DNA of 64,000 bases from Roseobacter ponti (GCF_012932215.1 NZ_CP048788.1:620001-684000); one strand, 5' to 3'; shown: positions 1 to 9,111, counted from the first letter of the stretch. Translations and numbers: made by a program. The notes: generated by a model not told the origin, from the sequence alone.

Positions 1-1071
1 GGCGAAGCAACCGACATCCGTGTGGTGCTGGCAGACCGGCGGGAGTTCAGTGCCCGTGTGTTGCTGGGGGACGCCGAAAGTGACCTTGCTATCCTGCAGA
101 TTGATGAAGCGATGGATCTGCCGTTTCTGCCGCTGCGCGACGCTGAGACCGTTGAGGTCGGAGAGCTGGCTCTGGCGATCGGGAACCCTTTTGGCGTTGG
201 CCAGACTGTCAGCAGCGGGATCGTATCCGGGCTTGCGCGCTCGGGGGCGGCAACCGGCAGTGGTCGGGGATATTTCATCCAGACCGATGCGCCGATTAAT
301 CCGGGAAATTCGGGCGGCGCGCTTGTCGATACGGCTGGGCGTCTGATTGGCATCAATACCTCCATTCTGACACGGTCGGGCGGCTCAAACGGGATCGGTT
401 TTGCAATTCCGGCCGATCTCGTGGCCGCCTTCGTGCGCCAGGCAAAAGCCGGGCGGACAGAATTTGAACGCCCATGGGCGGGGATAAACGGGCAGGCTGT
501 GGATGCTGATATCGCCCGTGCACTGGGCTTCGACCGGCCTGGCGGGATCGTCGTTTCGGGGCTGCACCCGGCGAGTCCCTTTGGTGATGTGGATGTGGCG
601 GTCGGTGACGTGATCACGGCCGTAAACGGTCAGCCGGTGAATACACCCTCTGAGATGGTGTACAGGATGAGCGTGACCGGCCCGGGTCGGGCGGCGCAGA
701 TCAGCCGGGTGCGCGATGGCGCGGAGGAGACGGTAGAGGTGGCCCTTGTGGCAGCGCCGGAGGTGCCGCCGCGCGAAGAACGGCGTCTCAATGCGCGCGA
801 GCTTCTGGAAGGAATGGAGCTGTCCCGAGTGAACCCGGCGGTGATTGCAGAATTTAACCTCCCGCTCGAGGCTGACGGCGTCCTTGTATCCGACCCCGGG
901 CCGCTTGGCCGCCGGGTGGGCCTGCGCCGTGGCGATGTGATTATGGCGATGGGTGATGTCGTGGTCACGCGTCCGGGCGAGGTTGCAACGCTCTTTTCAC
1001 AGCGCGCAGGACGCTATGATCTGATGGTCCTGCGGGACGGACGGCGCATCAACGTGCGGTTCAGGACCTGA
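1..1071 (+). CDS. HtrA/DegP-type periplasmic serine protease, 5' end cut by window
   Basis: Periplasmic trypsin-like protease with PDZ domains, a family that degrades misfolded envelope proteins. The reading frame is open from base 1, so the start, signal peptide and catalytic His lie outside the window. Visible are the catalytic Asp context (SDLAIL) and the catalytic Ser motif PGNSGGAL. Two PDZ-like domains follow, one with the carboxylate-binding loop near GGIVVSGLHPASP and a C-terminal one ending RRINVRFRT. The stop at 1071 is immediately followed by the rarA ATG, so the two are probably co-transcribed. DegP, DegQ and DegS-like members cannot be told apart, but two PDZ domains argue against DegS. 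Confidence 0.9.
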   Translation, partial: GEATDIRVVLADRREFSARVLLGDAESDLAILQIDEAMDLPFLPLRDAETVEVGELALAIGNPFGVGQTVSSGIVSGLARSGAATGSGRGYFIQTDAPINPGNSGGALVDTAGRLIGINTSILTRSGGSNGIGFAIPADLVAAFVRQAKAGRTEFERPWAGINGQAVDADIARALGFDRPGGIVVSGLHPASPFGDVDVAVGDVITAVNGQPVNTPSEMVYRMSVTGPGRAAQISRVRDGAEETVEVALVAAPEVPPREERRLNARELLEGMELSRVNPAVIAEFNLPLEADGVLVSDPGPLGRRVGLRRGDVIMAMGDVVVTRPGEVATLFSQRAGRYDLMVLRDGRRINVRFRT

Positions 1072-2385
1072 ATGGTGGGTGATCTTTTTGATACCGGGTC
1101 AGACACCGAAGTGCCCGCCGGCTACCGCCCGCTGGCGGACCGGCTGCGACCGCGTACGCTCGCAGAGGTCATCGGCCAGCGCCAGGTTCTGGGGCCTGAG
1201 GCGCCGCTGACGGTGATGCTGGCGTCCGGGGCGCTGAGTTCGCTGGTCCTCTGGGGACCGCCCGGCGTGGGCAAAACCACCATCGCAAGGCTGCTGGCGC
1301 ATGAGACCGATCTGCATTTCGTCCAGATCAGCGCGATTTTTACCGGAGTGCCCGATCTGCGCAAAGTCTTCGAAGCAGCAAAGATCCGGCGGCAGAACGG
1401 GCAGGGCACACTACTGTTCGTGGATGAGATTCACCGGTTCAACAAGGCCCAGCAGGACGGGTTTCTGCCGCATATGGAGGACGGTACGATCCTCCTCGTT
1501 GGGGCGACGACAGAAAACCCGTCGTTTGAGCTTAATGCAGCGGTTCTGAGCCGGGCGCAGGTACTGGTGCTGGAGCGGCTGGGCACAGAGGATCTGGAAC
1601 GACTGGCCCTACGGGCGGAGGCGGAACTGGACCGGGCGCTGCCGCTTGATACAGATGCCCGGACGGCGCTGTTGCAGATGGCTGACGGGGACGGACGCGC
1701 GCTCCTGAACCTTATTGAACAGGTCGCGGCCTGGAAAACTGACGCCACACTCGATACCGCTGCGTTGACGAAACGGCTGATGAAGCGGGCCGCGCAGTAC
1801 GACAAGGGCGGCGACAGTCACTATAACCTCATTTCTGCGCTGCATAAATCGGTGCGCGGGTCGGATCCGGATGCCGCTCTCTACTGGTTTGCGCGCATGC
1901 TCGAAGGGGGCGAGGATCCGCGCTATCTCGCGCGGCGCATCACCCGGATGGCGGTCGAGGATATCGGGCTGGCGGACCCGCAGGCCCAGGCCGTCTGTCT
2001 GCAAAGCTGGCAGACCTACGAGCGCCTCGGCAGTCCCGAAGGCGAACTGGCGCTGGCGCAGGCCGTGGCCTATCTGGCGCTGGCGCCGAAATCCAACGCA
2101 GCCTACGTCGCCTATAAAGGCGCGCGCAGGGCCGCGAAAGAGACCGGGTCCGAACCGCCACCGAAACACATCCTGAACGCCCCGACGGCAATGATGAAGG
2201 ATCAGGGGTACGGCGACGGCTATGCTTATGACCACGACGCCGAAGACGGGTTTTCCGGACAGAACTATTTTCCGGACGGGATGGATCGTCCGCAGCTTTA
2301 CCAGCCTGTGGAGCGCGGCTTTGAACGGGATCTGAAAAAGCGCCTCGATTACTTTACACGCCTGCGCGACAAGCGTGAAACTTGA
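1072..2385 (+). CDS. rarA: Replication-associated recombination protein A (RarA/MgsA AAA+ ATPase)
   Basis: AAA+ ATPase of the clamp-loader-like RarA/WRNIP1 family, acting at stalled replication forks. The 437-residue product is full length for the family. Walker A GPPGVGKTT is at residues 62-70, Walker B LLFVDEIHRF at about 114-122, and sensor 1 GATTENPSF follows. The C-terminal MgsA_C region contains the family-typical NAYVAYK-like stretch (here NAAYVAYKGA). The ATG directly abuts the stop of the upstream protease gene, and the Walker A distance supports this start. Confidence 0.95.
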   Translation: MVGDLFDTGSDTEVPAGYRPLADRLRPRTLAEVIGQRQVLGPEAPLTVMLASGALSSLVLWGPPGVGKTTIARLLAHETDLHFVQISAIFTGVPDLRKVFEAAKIRRQNGQGTLLFVDEIHRFNKAQQDGFLPHMEDGTILLVGATTENPSFELNAAVLSRAQVLVLERLGTEDLERLALRAEAELDRALPLDTDARTALLQMADGDGRALLNLIEQVAAWKTDATLDTAALTKRLMKRAAQYDKGGDSHYNLISALHKSVRGSDPDAALYWFARMLEGGEDPRYLARRITRMAVEDIGLADPQAQAVCLQSWQTYERLGSPEGELALAQAVAYLALAPKSNAAYVAYKGARRAAKETGSEPPPKHILNAPTAMMKDQGYGDGYAYDHDAEDGFSGQNYFPDGMDRPQLYQPVERGFERDLKKRLDYFTRLRDKRET

Positions 2386-2416
2386 CATCCGGGCTGCGAC
2401 ACGTGAGAGACCGCGG

Positions 2417-2800
2417 ATGATGAAAACACTGATCTTTGTTGCGGCCGGAGGTGCGCTGGGGGCCTCGCTGCGCTGGCTCTGGGGCGTCTGGGTGTACCGG
2501 GCGACGGGCGGTGCGACGGATTTCCCGGTGGCAATCATTGGCGCCAATATCATCGGGTCGTTTCTGATGGGGACCTTCGTTGTGCTGGCCGCACAGCGCG
2601 GGCTCACGCATCTCAGCCCCTTTGTCATGACCGGGCTGCTGGGTGGCTTCACGACCTTTTCGGCGTTTTCGCTGGAGACGGTGACGCTGATCGAACGCGG
2701 CGAAGTGGGGCAGGCGGGGCTTTATGTGATGGCTTCGGTCATTTTGTCGGTGGCCGGGCTGATGGCCGGACTCTGGGTGATGCGGGGGATTTTGCTGTGA
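2417..2800 (+). CDS. crcB: Fluoride ion channel CrcB/Fluc
   Basis: Small membrane protein that exports fluoride as a dual-topology dimer. The 127-residue product has four hydrophobic segments and the family motifs GGALGASLRW near the N-terminus, an Asn-containing GANIIGSFLMG segment, and GLLGGFTTFSAFSLE. The ATG at 2417 (a tandem ATG ATG) gives the usual family N-terminus; an in-frame ATG at 2375 would overlap rarA and add unrelated residues. The stop overlaps the downstream start by 4 bases. No fluoride riboswitch was recognised upstream, as expected for an internal operon gene. Confidence 0.93.
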   Translation: MMKTLIFVAAGGALGASLRWLWGVWVYRATGGATDFPVAIIGANIIGSFLMGTFVVLAAQRGLTHLSPFVMTGLLGGFTTFSAFSLETVTLIERGEVGQAGLYVMASVILSVAGLMAGLWVMRGILL

Positions 2801-3837
2801 GCCGGGTTCAGACAAGGGTGGTGAAGGAAGACGACGCGGATCAGCGGCTGGACCGCTGGTTCCGGCAGCATTTTCCGCATATTCCCCAGGGCCGCATCGA
2901 AAAGATGTGCCGAAAGGGCGAGATCCGCGTGGATGGTGGCCGGGTGAAGGGTGCCACGCGGCTGGAAGCCGGTCAGGAAGTGCGTATTCCGCCGCTGCCC
3001 GACAGTGCGGCACCGCCGCCTGACGCCCGCACGCGTGTGTCGGATGCAGACGCAAAGATGATCCGCGATTGCGTGATCTGGAAAGACGATCATGTCATTG
3101 CGATCAACAAACCTGCCGGATTGCCGACCCAGGGCGGTTCCGGTCAGACGCGGCATGTTGACGGCCTCTCCGAAGCGCTCAAGTTCGGCTATGAGGATAA
3201 ACCGAGGCTCGTGCACCGTCTGGACAAAGACACATCCGGTGTGCTGCTGCTCGCGCGGACGCGACAGGCAGCAAAAGCACTGACAGCAGCAATGCGGCAT
3301 AAGGAAACGCGCAAGATTTACTGGGCGCTGGTAGCCGGCGTGCCCACGCCCTATCTCGGTGAGATCCGGTTCGGGCTGGTCAAAGCGGCGGGCCGGGGCC
3401 GTGGTGGCGAGGGTGAAAAGATGATCGCCGTGCACCCGCGCGACATGGATGACACTCCGGGCGCCAAACGCGCCCATACGCTTTATGCCACTCTCTACCG
3501 GGTCGGCTCACGCGCGGCCTGGGTGGCGATGGAGCCGGTGACCGGTCGCACCCATCAACTGCGTGCGCATATGGCTGAGATCGGGCATCCCATTGTGGGC
3601 GATGGCAAATACGGCGGATCCGGTCAGGAAAACCTCGGCGATGGATGGGGCGCGCAACTGGGCGGTATCATCTCCAAAAAGCTGCACCTGCATGCGCGGA
3701 TGATGCGCTTTGAGCACCCGGAGACACGCAAAGACATCACAGTGACAGCCCCTATGCCTGAGCATATGGCGCTGAGCTGGGACACTTTCGGCTGGACCGA
3801 GGATCTGGCCGCAGAAGACCCGTTTGAGGCGCTCTGA
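2797..3837 (+). CDS. rluC: RluC/RluD-family 23S rRNA pseudouridine synthase
   Basis: Converts uridines to pseudouridine in large-subunit rRNA. The 346-residue protein has an N-terminal S4 RNA-binding domain (about residues 13-60) and the catalytic motif HRLDKDTSG, with the nucleophilic Asp at residue 143. The later motif GRTHQLRAHMA is also present. It overlaps crcB by 4 bases and the following HAD gene by 1 base, so the genes are translationally coupled. Architecture fits RluC or RluD; RluC is the common assignment in this group but the exact target uridines cannot be read from sequence. Confidence 0.9.
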   Translation: MSRVQTRVVKEDDADQRLDRWFRQHFPHIPQGRIEKMCRKGEIRVDGGRVKGATRLEAGQEVRIPPLPDSAAPPPDARTRVSDADAKMIRDCVIWKDDHVIAINKPAGLPTQGGSGQTRHVDGLSEALKFGYEDKPRLVHRLDKDTSGVLLLARTRQAAKALTAAMRHKETRKIYWALVAGVPTPYLGEIRFGLVKAAGRGRGGEGEKMIAVHPRDMDDTPGAKRAHTLYATLYRVGSRAAWVAMEPVTGRTHQLRAHMAEIGHPIVGDGKYGGSGQENLGDGWGAQLGGIISKKLHLHARMMRFEHPETRKDITVTAPMPEHMALSWDTFGWTEDLAAEDPFEAL

Positions 3838-4520
3838 TGGCCGAACGGACAAGGCTGGTGATCTTTGATGTGGACGGCACGCTGGTGGACAGCCAGGGCG
3901 ATATCCTTGGTGCCATGAGCCATAGTTTTATGGCACAGAACCTGCCCGTGCCGGCGCGGAGCGACATTCTTGGCATCGTCGGTCTTTCGCTGGACGTCGC
4001 GATGAGCCGGCTTGTGCCGGAGGCGGATGCGCAGGGGGTGGCGGCACTCGTTCAGGGGTATAAAGACGCCTATATTGAATTGCGCGCGCGCACCGGTGCT
4101 GCGCAGTCGTCACCGCTTTATCCCGGCGCAATGGAGGTGCTGCAGGAATTGCATTCGCAGCCCGGGCTGCTGCTGGGCCTCGCGACGGGCAAGTCGAAAC
4201 GCGGGCTGGACAAGCTCGTGGAGGCGCATGATCTGGAACGGTTTTTTGTGACGCGTCAGGTGGCAGATTTTCACCCGTCAAAGCCGCACCCGTCGATGAT
4301 TTATCAGGCGATGGGGGAGGCGGGCACCACGCCGGCGGAGACGGTGATGATCGGAGATACCAGTTTTGATATGGATATGGCCCGGGCGGCCGGGGTCGGC
4401 GCGCTGGGTGTCAGCTGGGGATATCATCCGGTAGCGCATCTGCAGGCCGCGCACCGGATCCTTGATGATTTTGTATCCCTGCCGGATGCCCTTGCCGGGA
4501 TGTGGGAGCGCGCGTCGTGA
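3837..4520 (+). CDS. HAD-superfamily hydrolase, phosphoglycolate phosphatase-like
   Basis: Cytosolic phosphatase of the haloacid dehalogenase superfamily. Motif I is DVDGTLVDS (nucleophile Asp11, acid/base Asp13), motif II is in LATGKS, motif III Lys is in HPSKPHP, and motif IV is IGDTSFDMDMA. An alpha-helical cap lies between motifs I and II. The 227-residue length fits Gph-like enzymes. Its first base is the last base of the rluC stop, and it overlaps the next gene by 4 bases. The substrate is not determinable from sequence. Confidence 0.88.
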   Translation: MAERTRLVIFDVDGTLVDSQGDILGAMSHSFMAQNLPVPARSDILGIVGLSLDVAMSRLVPEADAQGVAALVQGYKDAYIELRARTGAAQSSPLYPGAMEVLQELHSQPGLLLGLATGKSKRGLDKLVEAHDLERFFVTRQVADFHPSKPHPSMIYQAMGEAGTTPAETVMIGDTSFDMDMARAAGVGALGVSWGYHPVAHLQAAHRILDDFVSLPDALAGMWERAS

Positions 4521-5224
4521 GCGAATGGAAAGCGAAACGGTTCTGGACTGAGGTGCATGTGGTGCCCGAAGACGCAGGTTTTGGCATCCGTCTCGATACC
4601 CGGCCTGTGAAAACGCCTGCGAAACGGTCTCTTATTGCGCCCACAAGGGAATTTGCCGACGCCATCGCCGCAGAATGGGATGCGCAGGAAGAAAAAATCG
4701 ACCCCCTGAAGATGCCCTTCACGCGAACGGCCAATGCAGCGCTTGACAAGGTGGCGGTGCAGCATCGGGAGGTCGCGGACATGCTCGCGGCTTACGGCGA
4801 TGCCGATCTGCTGTGTTACCGTGCTGACCGGCCCGACAGTCTGATTGCGCGCCAGTCCGAACAATGGGATCCGTTGCTGGACTGGGCGGAGACAGCACTT
4901 GGCGCCCGTCTCAGGCCGCGTACCGGTGTCATGCACATCGCACAGGACCCGGCGGCCCTGGCCGCTTTGTCTGTGCGGGTTCACGCGCTCGGAAACTTCG
5001 AACTGGCAGCATTTCACGACCTTGTCAGCCTCTCAGGATCGCTGATTCTCGGGTTCGCGGCAGCAGAAGACGTGAAGCCCGCACCGCAGATATGGGACAT
5101 CTCGCGTCTCGATGAAATCTGGCAGGCCGAAGAGTGGGGACGGGACGATGACGCCGAGGCAGCTGCCGAGGTGAAGAAAGCTGCATTTCTTCATGCGAAA
5201 CGTGTGTTTGCACTGTCTCAGTGA
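4517..5224 (+). CDS. ATP12 family F1-ATPase assembly chaperone
   Basis: Chaperone that binds the F1 alpha subunit during ATP synthase assembly; outside mitochondria the family is essentially alphaproteobacterial. The 235-residue product begins with the family-typical N-terminus (KRFWTEVHV) and has the conserved LDTRPVKTPAKR, AEWDAQ and TRTANAALDKV stretches. GTG at 4517 is chosen because it overlaps the upstream stop (GTGA) and matches the family start; an in-frame ATG at 4502 would only add five residues inside the upstream gene. It is the last gene of the compact run that starts at the protease. Confidence 0.92.
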   Translation: MSEWKAKRFWTEVHVVPEDAGFGIRLDTRPVKTPAKRSLIAPTREFADAIAAEWDAQEEKIDPLKMPFTRTANAALDKVAVQHREVADMLAAYGDADLLCYRADRPDSLIARQSEQWDPLLDWAETALGARLRPRTGVMHIAQDPAALAALSVRVHALGNFELAAFHDLVSLSGSLILGFAAAEDVKPAPQIWDISRLDEIWQAEEWGRDDDAEAAAEVKKAAFLHAKRVFALSQ

Positions 5225-5295
5225 TCTGACCGGGAAAATTGCTCAGGAATGACGCATTTGTGGTTTCCGGTGGCGGCTTTTTAGGCGGCCTGCCC

Positions 5296-5325
5296 TTGAC
5301 CTTAGAAGCGGAATCCGCCCAGAAT
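5296..5325 (+). promoter_or_regulatory. Probable sigma70-type promoter of the amino-acid ABC operon
   Basis: TTGACC at 5296-5301 and CAGAAT at 5320-5325 are separated by 18 bases, predicting a transcript start near 5332. Between the boxes lies the 11-base palindrome GCGGA-A-TCCGC (5308-5318), a possible operator. Promoter boxes are by eye only. Confidence 0.5.
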
Positions 5326-5334
5326 GATCGCCAC

Positions 5335-5405
5335 TTGAAGGGGAGAGCCTTCAGTATCGCCACCGGCGAAAAAGCCGGTCGAACCACCCTAAGGAAACCG
5401 GGTGG
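5335..5405 (+). promoter_or_regulatory. Structured 5' leader of three consecutive hairpins
   Basis: Three hairpins lie in tandem between the predicted transcript start and the ribosome binding site. Hairpin 1 (5336-5353) is TGAAGG / CCTTCA with loop GGAGAG. Hairpin 2 (5362-5379) is ACCGGC / GCCGGT with loop GAAAAA. Hairpin 3 (5384-5405) is CCACCC / GGGTGG with a 10-base loop. The ribosome binding site AGGAAGAGG (5412-5420) and ATG (5426) follow. All stems are perfect. Whether this is a riboswitch, a protein-binding leader or an mRNA stabiliser is unknown; it was not matched to a named RNA family. Confidence 0.55.
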
Positions 5406-5425
5406 ACAATCAGGAAGAGGTAAAA

Positions 5426-6442
5426 ATGAAAAAATCTGTATTTCTCGGCGCACTCACGGTCGCCGGCATGGCGGCAGGTGCTGCTGCTGCAGGTACACTG
5501 GATGATGTAAAAGCACGCGGCACGCTGAACTGTGGTGTGACCACAGGTCTCGTCGGCTTTGCGGCCCCGGATGCAAACGGCGAATGGAACGGCTTTGACG
5601 TCGCCATCTGCCGCGCCGTTGCCGCAGCTGTGCTGGGTGATCCGACAGCGGTCGAATTCGTACCGACAACCGGCAAAACGCGTTTCACCGCGCTCGCGTC
5701 GGGTGAAATCGACATGCTGGCACGGAACACCACATGGACATTCAGCCGCGATGTGGACCTGAAGTTCACATTTGTTGGTGTGAACTACTATGACGGTCAG
5801 GGCTTCCTTGTTCCCAAAGCGCTTGGCGTATCTTCGGCGAAAGAGCTCGATGGTGCGACCGTCTGCGTTCAGACAGGAACCACAACAGAGCTGAACCTCG
5901 CGGACTATTTCCGCGCGAACAACATCAGCTATGAGCCGGTTCCGATCGAAACGAACGCCGAAGGCCAGCAGCAGTACCTTGCCGGTGCCTGTGACGTTTA
6001 CACCACGGACGCTTCCGGTCTGGCCGCGACACGTGCGACATTCGAAGCACCCGGCGATCACGCGCTGCTGCCCGAGATCATCTCCAAAGAGCCGCTTGGC
6101 CCGCTTGTACGTCATGGCGACGACGAATGGGGTGACGTGGTCCGCTGGACCCTGAACGCACTGATCACAGCTGAAGAACTGGGTGTGACATCGGCAAACG
6201 TCAGCGAAATGGCCTCCGGTTCGGGTAACCCCGAAGTGGCGCGTCTGCTCGGTACCGAGGGTACTCTGGGTGAGATGATCGGCCTTGACGCAGACTGGGC
6301 AATGCGTGCGATCGCGACCCAGGGCAACTTCGGTGAGATCTTCGCTAAGAATATCGGTGAGGAAACACCCATCGGCCTTGCGCGCGGACTGAACGCACAG
6401 TGGACGAACGGTGGCCTGATCTACTCGCCTCCGTTCCGCTAA
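5426..6442 (+). CDS. General/acidic L-amino-acid ABC transporter, periplasmic binding protein (AapJ/BztA type)
   Basis: Periplasmic solute-binding protein (338 residues) of the polar amino-acid uptake family, delivering glutamate, glutamine, aspartate and related amino acids to the membrane permeases encoded next. It has a Sec signal peptide ending around AGAAAA, then the family start TLDDVKARGTLNCGV. The LLARNTTWTFSRD-like stretch (here MLARNTTWTFSRD) and two cysteines typical of AapJ/BztA follow. ATG at 5426 is chosen because a GGAAGAGG site precedes it and the signal peptide begins there. A strong stem-loop follows before the permease gene. Confidence 0.92.
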   Translation: MKKSVFLGALTVAGMAAGAAAAGTLDDVKARGTLNCGVTTGLVGFAAPDANGEWNGFDVAICRAVAAAVLGDPTAVEFVPTTGKTRFTALASGEIDMLARNTTWTFSRDVDLKFTFVGVNYYDGQGFLVPKALGVSSAKELDGATVCVQTGTTTELNLADYFRANNISYEPVPIETNAEGQQQYLAGACDVYTTDASGLAATRATFEAPGDHALLPEIISKEPLGPLVRHGDDEWGDVVRWTLNALITAEELGVTSANVSEMASGSGNPEVARLLGTEGTLGEMIGLDADWAMRAIATQGNFGEIFAKNIGEETPIGLARGLNAQWTNGGLIYSPPFR

Positions 6443-6454
6443 GAACGAAAATGC

Positions 6455-6482
6455 AAGGGCGCAGGTTAACTCCTGCGCCCTT
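6455..6482 (+). terminator. Stem-loop between binding-protein and permease genes
   Basis: A perfect 11-base stem (AAGGGCGCAGG / CCTGCGCCCTT) with loop TTAACT. No T-run follows, so it probably works as an mRNA 3'-end stabiliser or attenuator that raises binding-protein over permease expression rather than as a full terminator. Confidence 0.75.
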
Positions 6483-6577
6483 CGCACTTATGACGACCAG
6501 ACTTAAAACCCGGCCAACCAGAAGCGCATCAAGCGCTCGGACAAAACCAGAGGCCGGAACCACGGGGAACACTCTAA

Positions 6578-7792
6578 ATGACGTCATTGACCGACCCACC
6601 AGCGGGTTCGTTCCGCTTGTCGATGCTGCTGAACGATACGCGTTATCGTTCCTATACGTTTCAGGCCATCGCTCTTGCTGTCCTGATCGTGGCGTTCGCT
6701 TATCTGGGAAATAACCTGCTGAACAACCTCAGGGCTGCAGGCCTGAACATCTCTTACGATTTTCTGGGCACGCCGGCGGGATATGACATCGACCAGAGGC
6801 TGATCGAGTACGACAATCAGGACACGCATGGGCGTGCCGCGATCATCGGTATTCTGAACACGCTTCTCGTGGCCGTTCTTGGGTGTATCACGGCGACGAT
6901 TTTTGGCGTGCTTGCCGGTGTTCTGCGGTTGTCTAACAACTGGCTGGTCTCCAAGCTGATGGCGGTCTACGTGGAGATTTTCCGTAATATCCCCGTCCTG
7001 ATCTGGATCATCATTATTTACACGGTGATGACGGCTGTGCTGCCGCCACCGAATGCCTTCCGGGGCGATACCCCGACCAGCTCAATGCTGTTCGATCTCT
7101 TTGCCTTTACCAACCGCGGTATTTATCTGCCGGCGCCGGTCTGGGGACCAGGCTCCGGGGTCGTTGTCGCCACATTTATCGCATCGGTCATCGGTGTGGT
7201 CGCGTACCGCCGGTATGCAACAAATCTGCTCTATTCAACCGGACGTCTGCTGCCGATGGGATGGCCGAGCCTTGTGATTTTCCTGGTGCCGTCGATCCTT
7301 GTGTACTTCGTCATGGGACAGCCCATCAGCCTCGATGTACCTGCGCTGAAAGGATTCAATTTCCAGGGTGGCATTAAAGTGGGTGCACCGCTGATCGCTT
7401 TGTGGTTCGCGCTGTCGATATACACCGGTGCTTTCATCGCGGAGAACGTGCGTGCGGGTATCCAGGCGGTCAGTAAAGGCCAGACGGAAGCTGCCGGCGC
7501 ACTGGGTCTGCGGCCCGGCCGGATCATGAACCTTGTGATTCTGCCCCAGGCGCTGCGCGTGATTATTCCGCCGCTGATTTCTCAGTATCTCAACATCACC
7601 AAAAACTCCTCGCTGGCGATTGCGGTGGGTTACATGGACATCACCGGCACGCTGGGCGGGATTACTCTGAACCAGACAGGACGCGCGATCGAATGCGTTC
7701 TGCTGCTGATGCTCTTTTATCTCACGATCTCCCTGTCGATCTCGGCGATCATGAACGTCTACAACAACACCGTTACGCTGAAGGAGCGCTGA
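6578..7792 (+). CDS. Amino-acid ABC transporter permease (AapQ/BztB type)
   Basis: First inner-membrane permease of the operon, 404 residues with multiple hydrophobic segments. This matches AapQ/BztB, which are longer than ordinary HisM-type permeases because of an N-terminal extension. The EAA-loop ATPase contact region is recognisable in GIQAVSKGQTEAAGALGL followed by PQALRVIIPP. It pairs with the product of the next gene as a heterodimer. A GGGGAA site precedes the ATG, and the stop is only 5 bases before the next ATG. Confidence 0.92.
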   Translation: MTSLTDPPAGSFRLSMLLNDTRYRSYTFQAIALAVLIVAFAYLGNNLLNNLRAAGLNISYDFLGTPAGYDIDQRLIEYDNQDTHGRAAIIGILNTLLVAVLGCITATIFGVLAGVLRLSNNWLVSKLMAVYVEIFRNIPVLIWIIIIYTVMTAVLPPPNAFRGDTPTSSMLFDLFAFTNRGIYLPAPVWGPGSGVVVATFIASVIGVVAYRRYATNLLYSTGRLLPMGWPSLVIFLVPSILVYFVMGQPISLDVPALKGFNFQGGIKVGAPLIALWFALSIYTGAFIAENVRAGIQAVSKGQTEAAGALGLRPGRIMNLVILPQALRVIIPPLISQYLNITKNSSLAIAVGYMDITGTLGGITLNQTGRAIECVLLLMLFYLTISLSISAIMNVYNNTVTLKER

Positions 7793-7797
7793 GACCT

Positions 7798-9096
7798 ATG
7801 TCAGATACACATGCTCAGACCGTTGCCTTCGTACGCGGCACAGAGATCCCCCCGGCGCCACCGCCCTATGCGGCATCCGGCCCGGTCAAATGGATGCGCG
7901 AGAACTTGTTTGCGACACCTGCAAACGGTGCGCTGACACTGGTTGCGCTCTATTTCATCTGGTTGCTGTTGTCTTCGACCATGCCTTGGATCCTCAACGG
8001 AATCTGGACAACCTCGAGTCTTGCTGAATGTCGTGAAGTGCTGGACGGCACGGTCGGGGCCTGTTTTTCGGTGCTGACAGAACGCTGGAATCAGCTGATT
8101 TTCGGCTTCAAGTATCCGTCGGAATTCTACTGGCGTCCCACGCTTGCGCTTGTGCTGTTCTTTTTCGCGGCAGCGCCGGTGCTCTTTTTTGACCTGCCGC
8201 GCAAGCTGCTCGCCTTTACGGCTGTCTATCCCTTCATTGCCTTCTGGCTGATCTGGGGGGGCACAATCCTCACACCGATCCTCGCCCTTGCCGGCGTGGC
8301 TGCGGGCGTGTTCATTTATCAGCGTTTTGTGACCCAGAGCTTTGCGGCGGGCTTCTTCGGCGGTATTTTCGCAGCCTTCCTGGTTTGGTTCCTTGGCGGT
8401 TATCTGATCCCGGAAGGGGCATCTGATAACGCTATGCTGGGTGCCGTGCCAAGCCGCGATCTGGGGGGGTTCATGCTCAACATGATGCTCGGCGTGACCT
8501 GTGTGTCGCTGTCGATCCCGATCGGGATTGCCCTGGCGCTCGGGCGGCAGTCGAGCATGCCGCTGATCAAGTGGATCTGTGTCATCTTCATCGAGTTCAT
8601 CCGGGGCGTACCGCTCATCACGCTGCTTTTTGTGGCCTCGGTGATGCTAAGCTACTTCTTCCCGCCTGAATCCACCGTGGACCTCTTTCTGCGGGTTGTG
8701 ATCATGATCACGATGTTCTCGGCGGCCTATATCGCCGAGGTGATCCGGGGTGGTCTCGCCGCTCTGCCCAAAGGACAGTATGAAGGCGCCGACAGCCTCG
8801 GGCTCGACTATGCCCAGGCCACGCGGCTGATCATCCTGCCGCAGGCGCTGAAAATTTCCATTCCTGGCATCGTGAACGTGGCCGTGGGACTTTTTAAAGA
8901 TACCACGCTCGTCTCGGTCATTTCGATGTTCGATCTGGTCGGCATGATCCGGGGCCCCATCCTCGCATCCACCGAATGGAACGGCGTTTACTGGGAACTG
9001 CTGGGCTTTGCCGCGCTGCTGTTCTTTGTCGTCTGCTACGGCATCTCGCAATACTCACAATGGCTCGAACGTCGCCTCGCGACTGACCATCATTAA
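7798..9096 (+). CDS. Amino-acid ABC transporter permease (AapM/BztC type)
   Basis: Second inner-membrane permease, 432 residues. It has a hydrophilic N-terminus, several transmembrane helices and an EAA loop (GGLAALPKGQYEGADSLGL, then PQALKISIPG). ATG at 7798 is chosen because it lies 5 bases after the upstream stop and gives the family-typical N-terminus. In-frame codons further upstream lie inside the previous gene. It works with AapQ/BztB and the ATPase encoded next. Confidence 0.92.
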   Translation: MSDTHAQTVAFVRGTEIPPAPPPYAASGPVKWMRENLFATPANGALTLVALYFIWLLLSSTMPWILNGIWTTSSLAECREVLDGTVGACFSVLTERWNQLIFGFKYPSEFYWRPTLALVLFFFAAAPVLFFDLPRKLLAFTAVYPFIAFWLIWGGTILTPILALAGVAAGVFIYQRFVTQSFAAGFFGGIFAAFLVWFLGGYLIPEGASDNAMLGAVPSRDLGGFMLNMMLGVTCVSLSIPIGIALALGRQSSMPLIKWICVIFIEFIRGVPLITLLFVASVMLSYFFPPESTVDLFLRVVIMITMFSAAYIAEVIRGGLAALPKGQYEGADSLGLDYAQATRLIILPQALKISIPGIVNVAVGLFKDTTLVSVISMFDLVGMIRGPILASTEWNGVYWELLGFAALLFFVVCYGISQYSQWLERRLATDHH

Positions 9097-9111
9097 AAGG
9101 AGGCCTGAACA

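Noticed and set aside
1609-2652. 347-codon minus-strand open frame antisense to rarA and crcB
   Set aside because: It mirrors two well-supported genes in a high-GC sequence; translation has no family pattern and no ribosome site.
5335-5405. Glycine riboswitch upstream of the amino-acid operon
   Set aside because: The GGAGAG element is in a hairpin loop and the other conserved glycine-aptamer segments are missing.
5351-6487. 378-codon minus-strand open frame antisense to the amino-acid binding-protein gene
   Set aside because: Cysteine- and arginine-rich mirror translation of a strongly supported gene.
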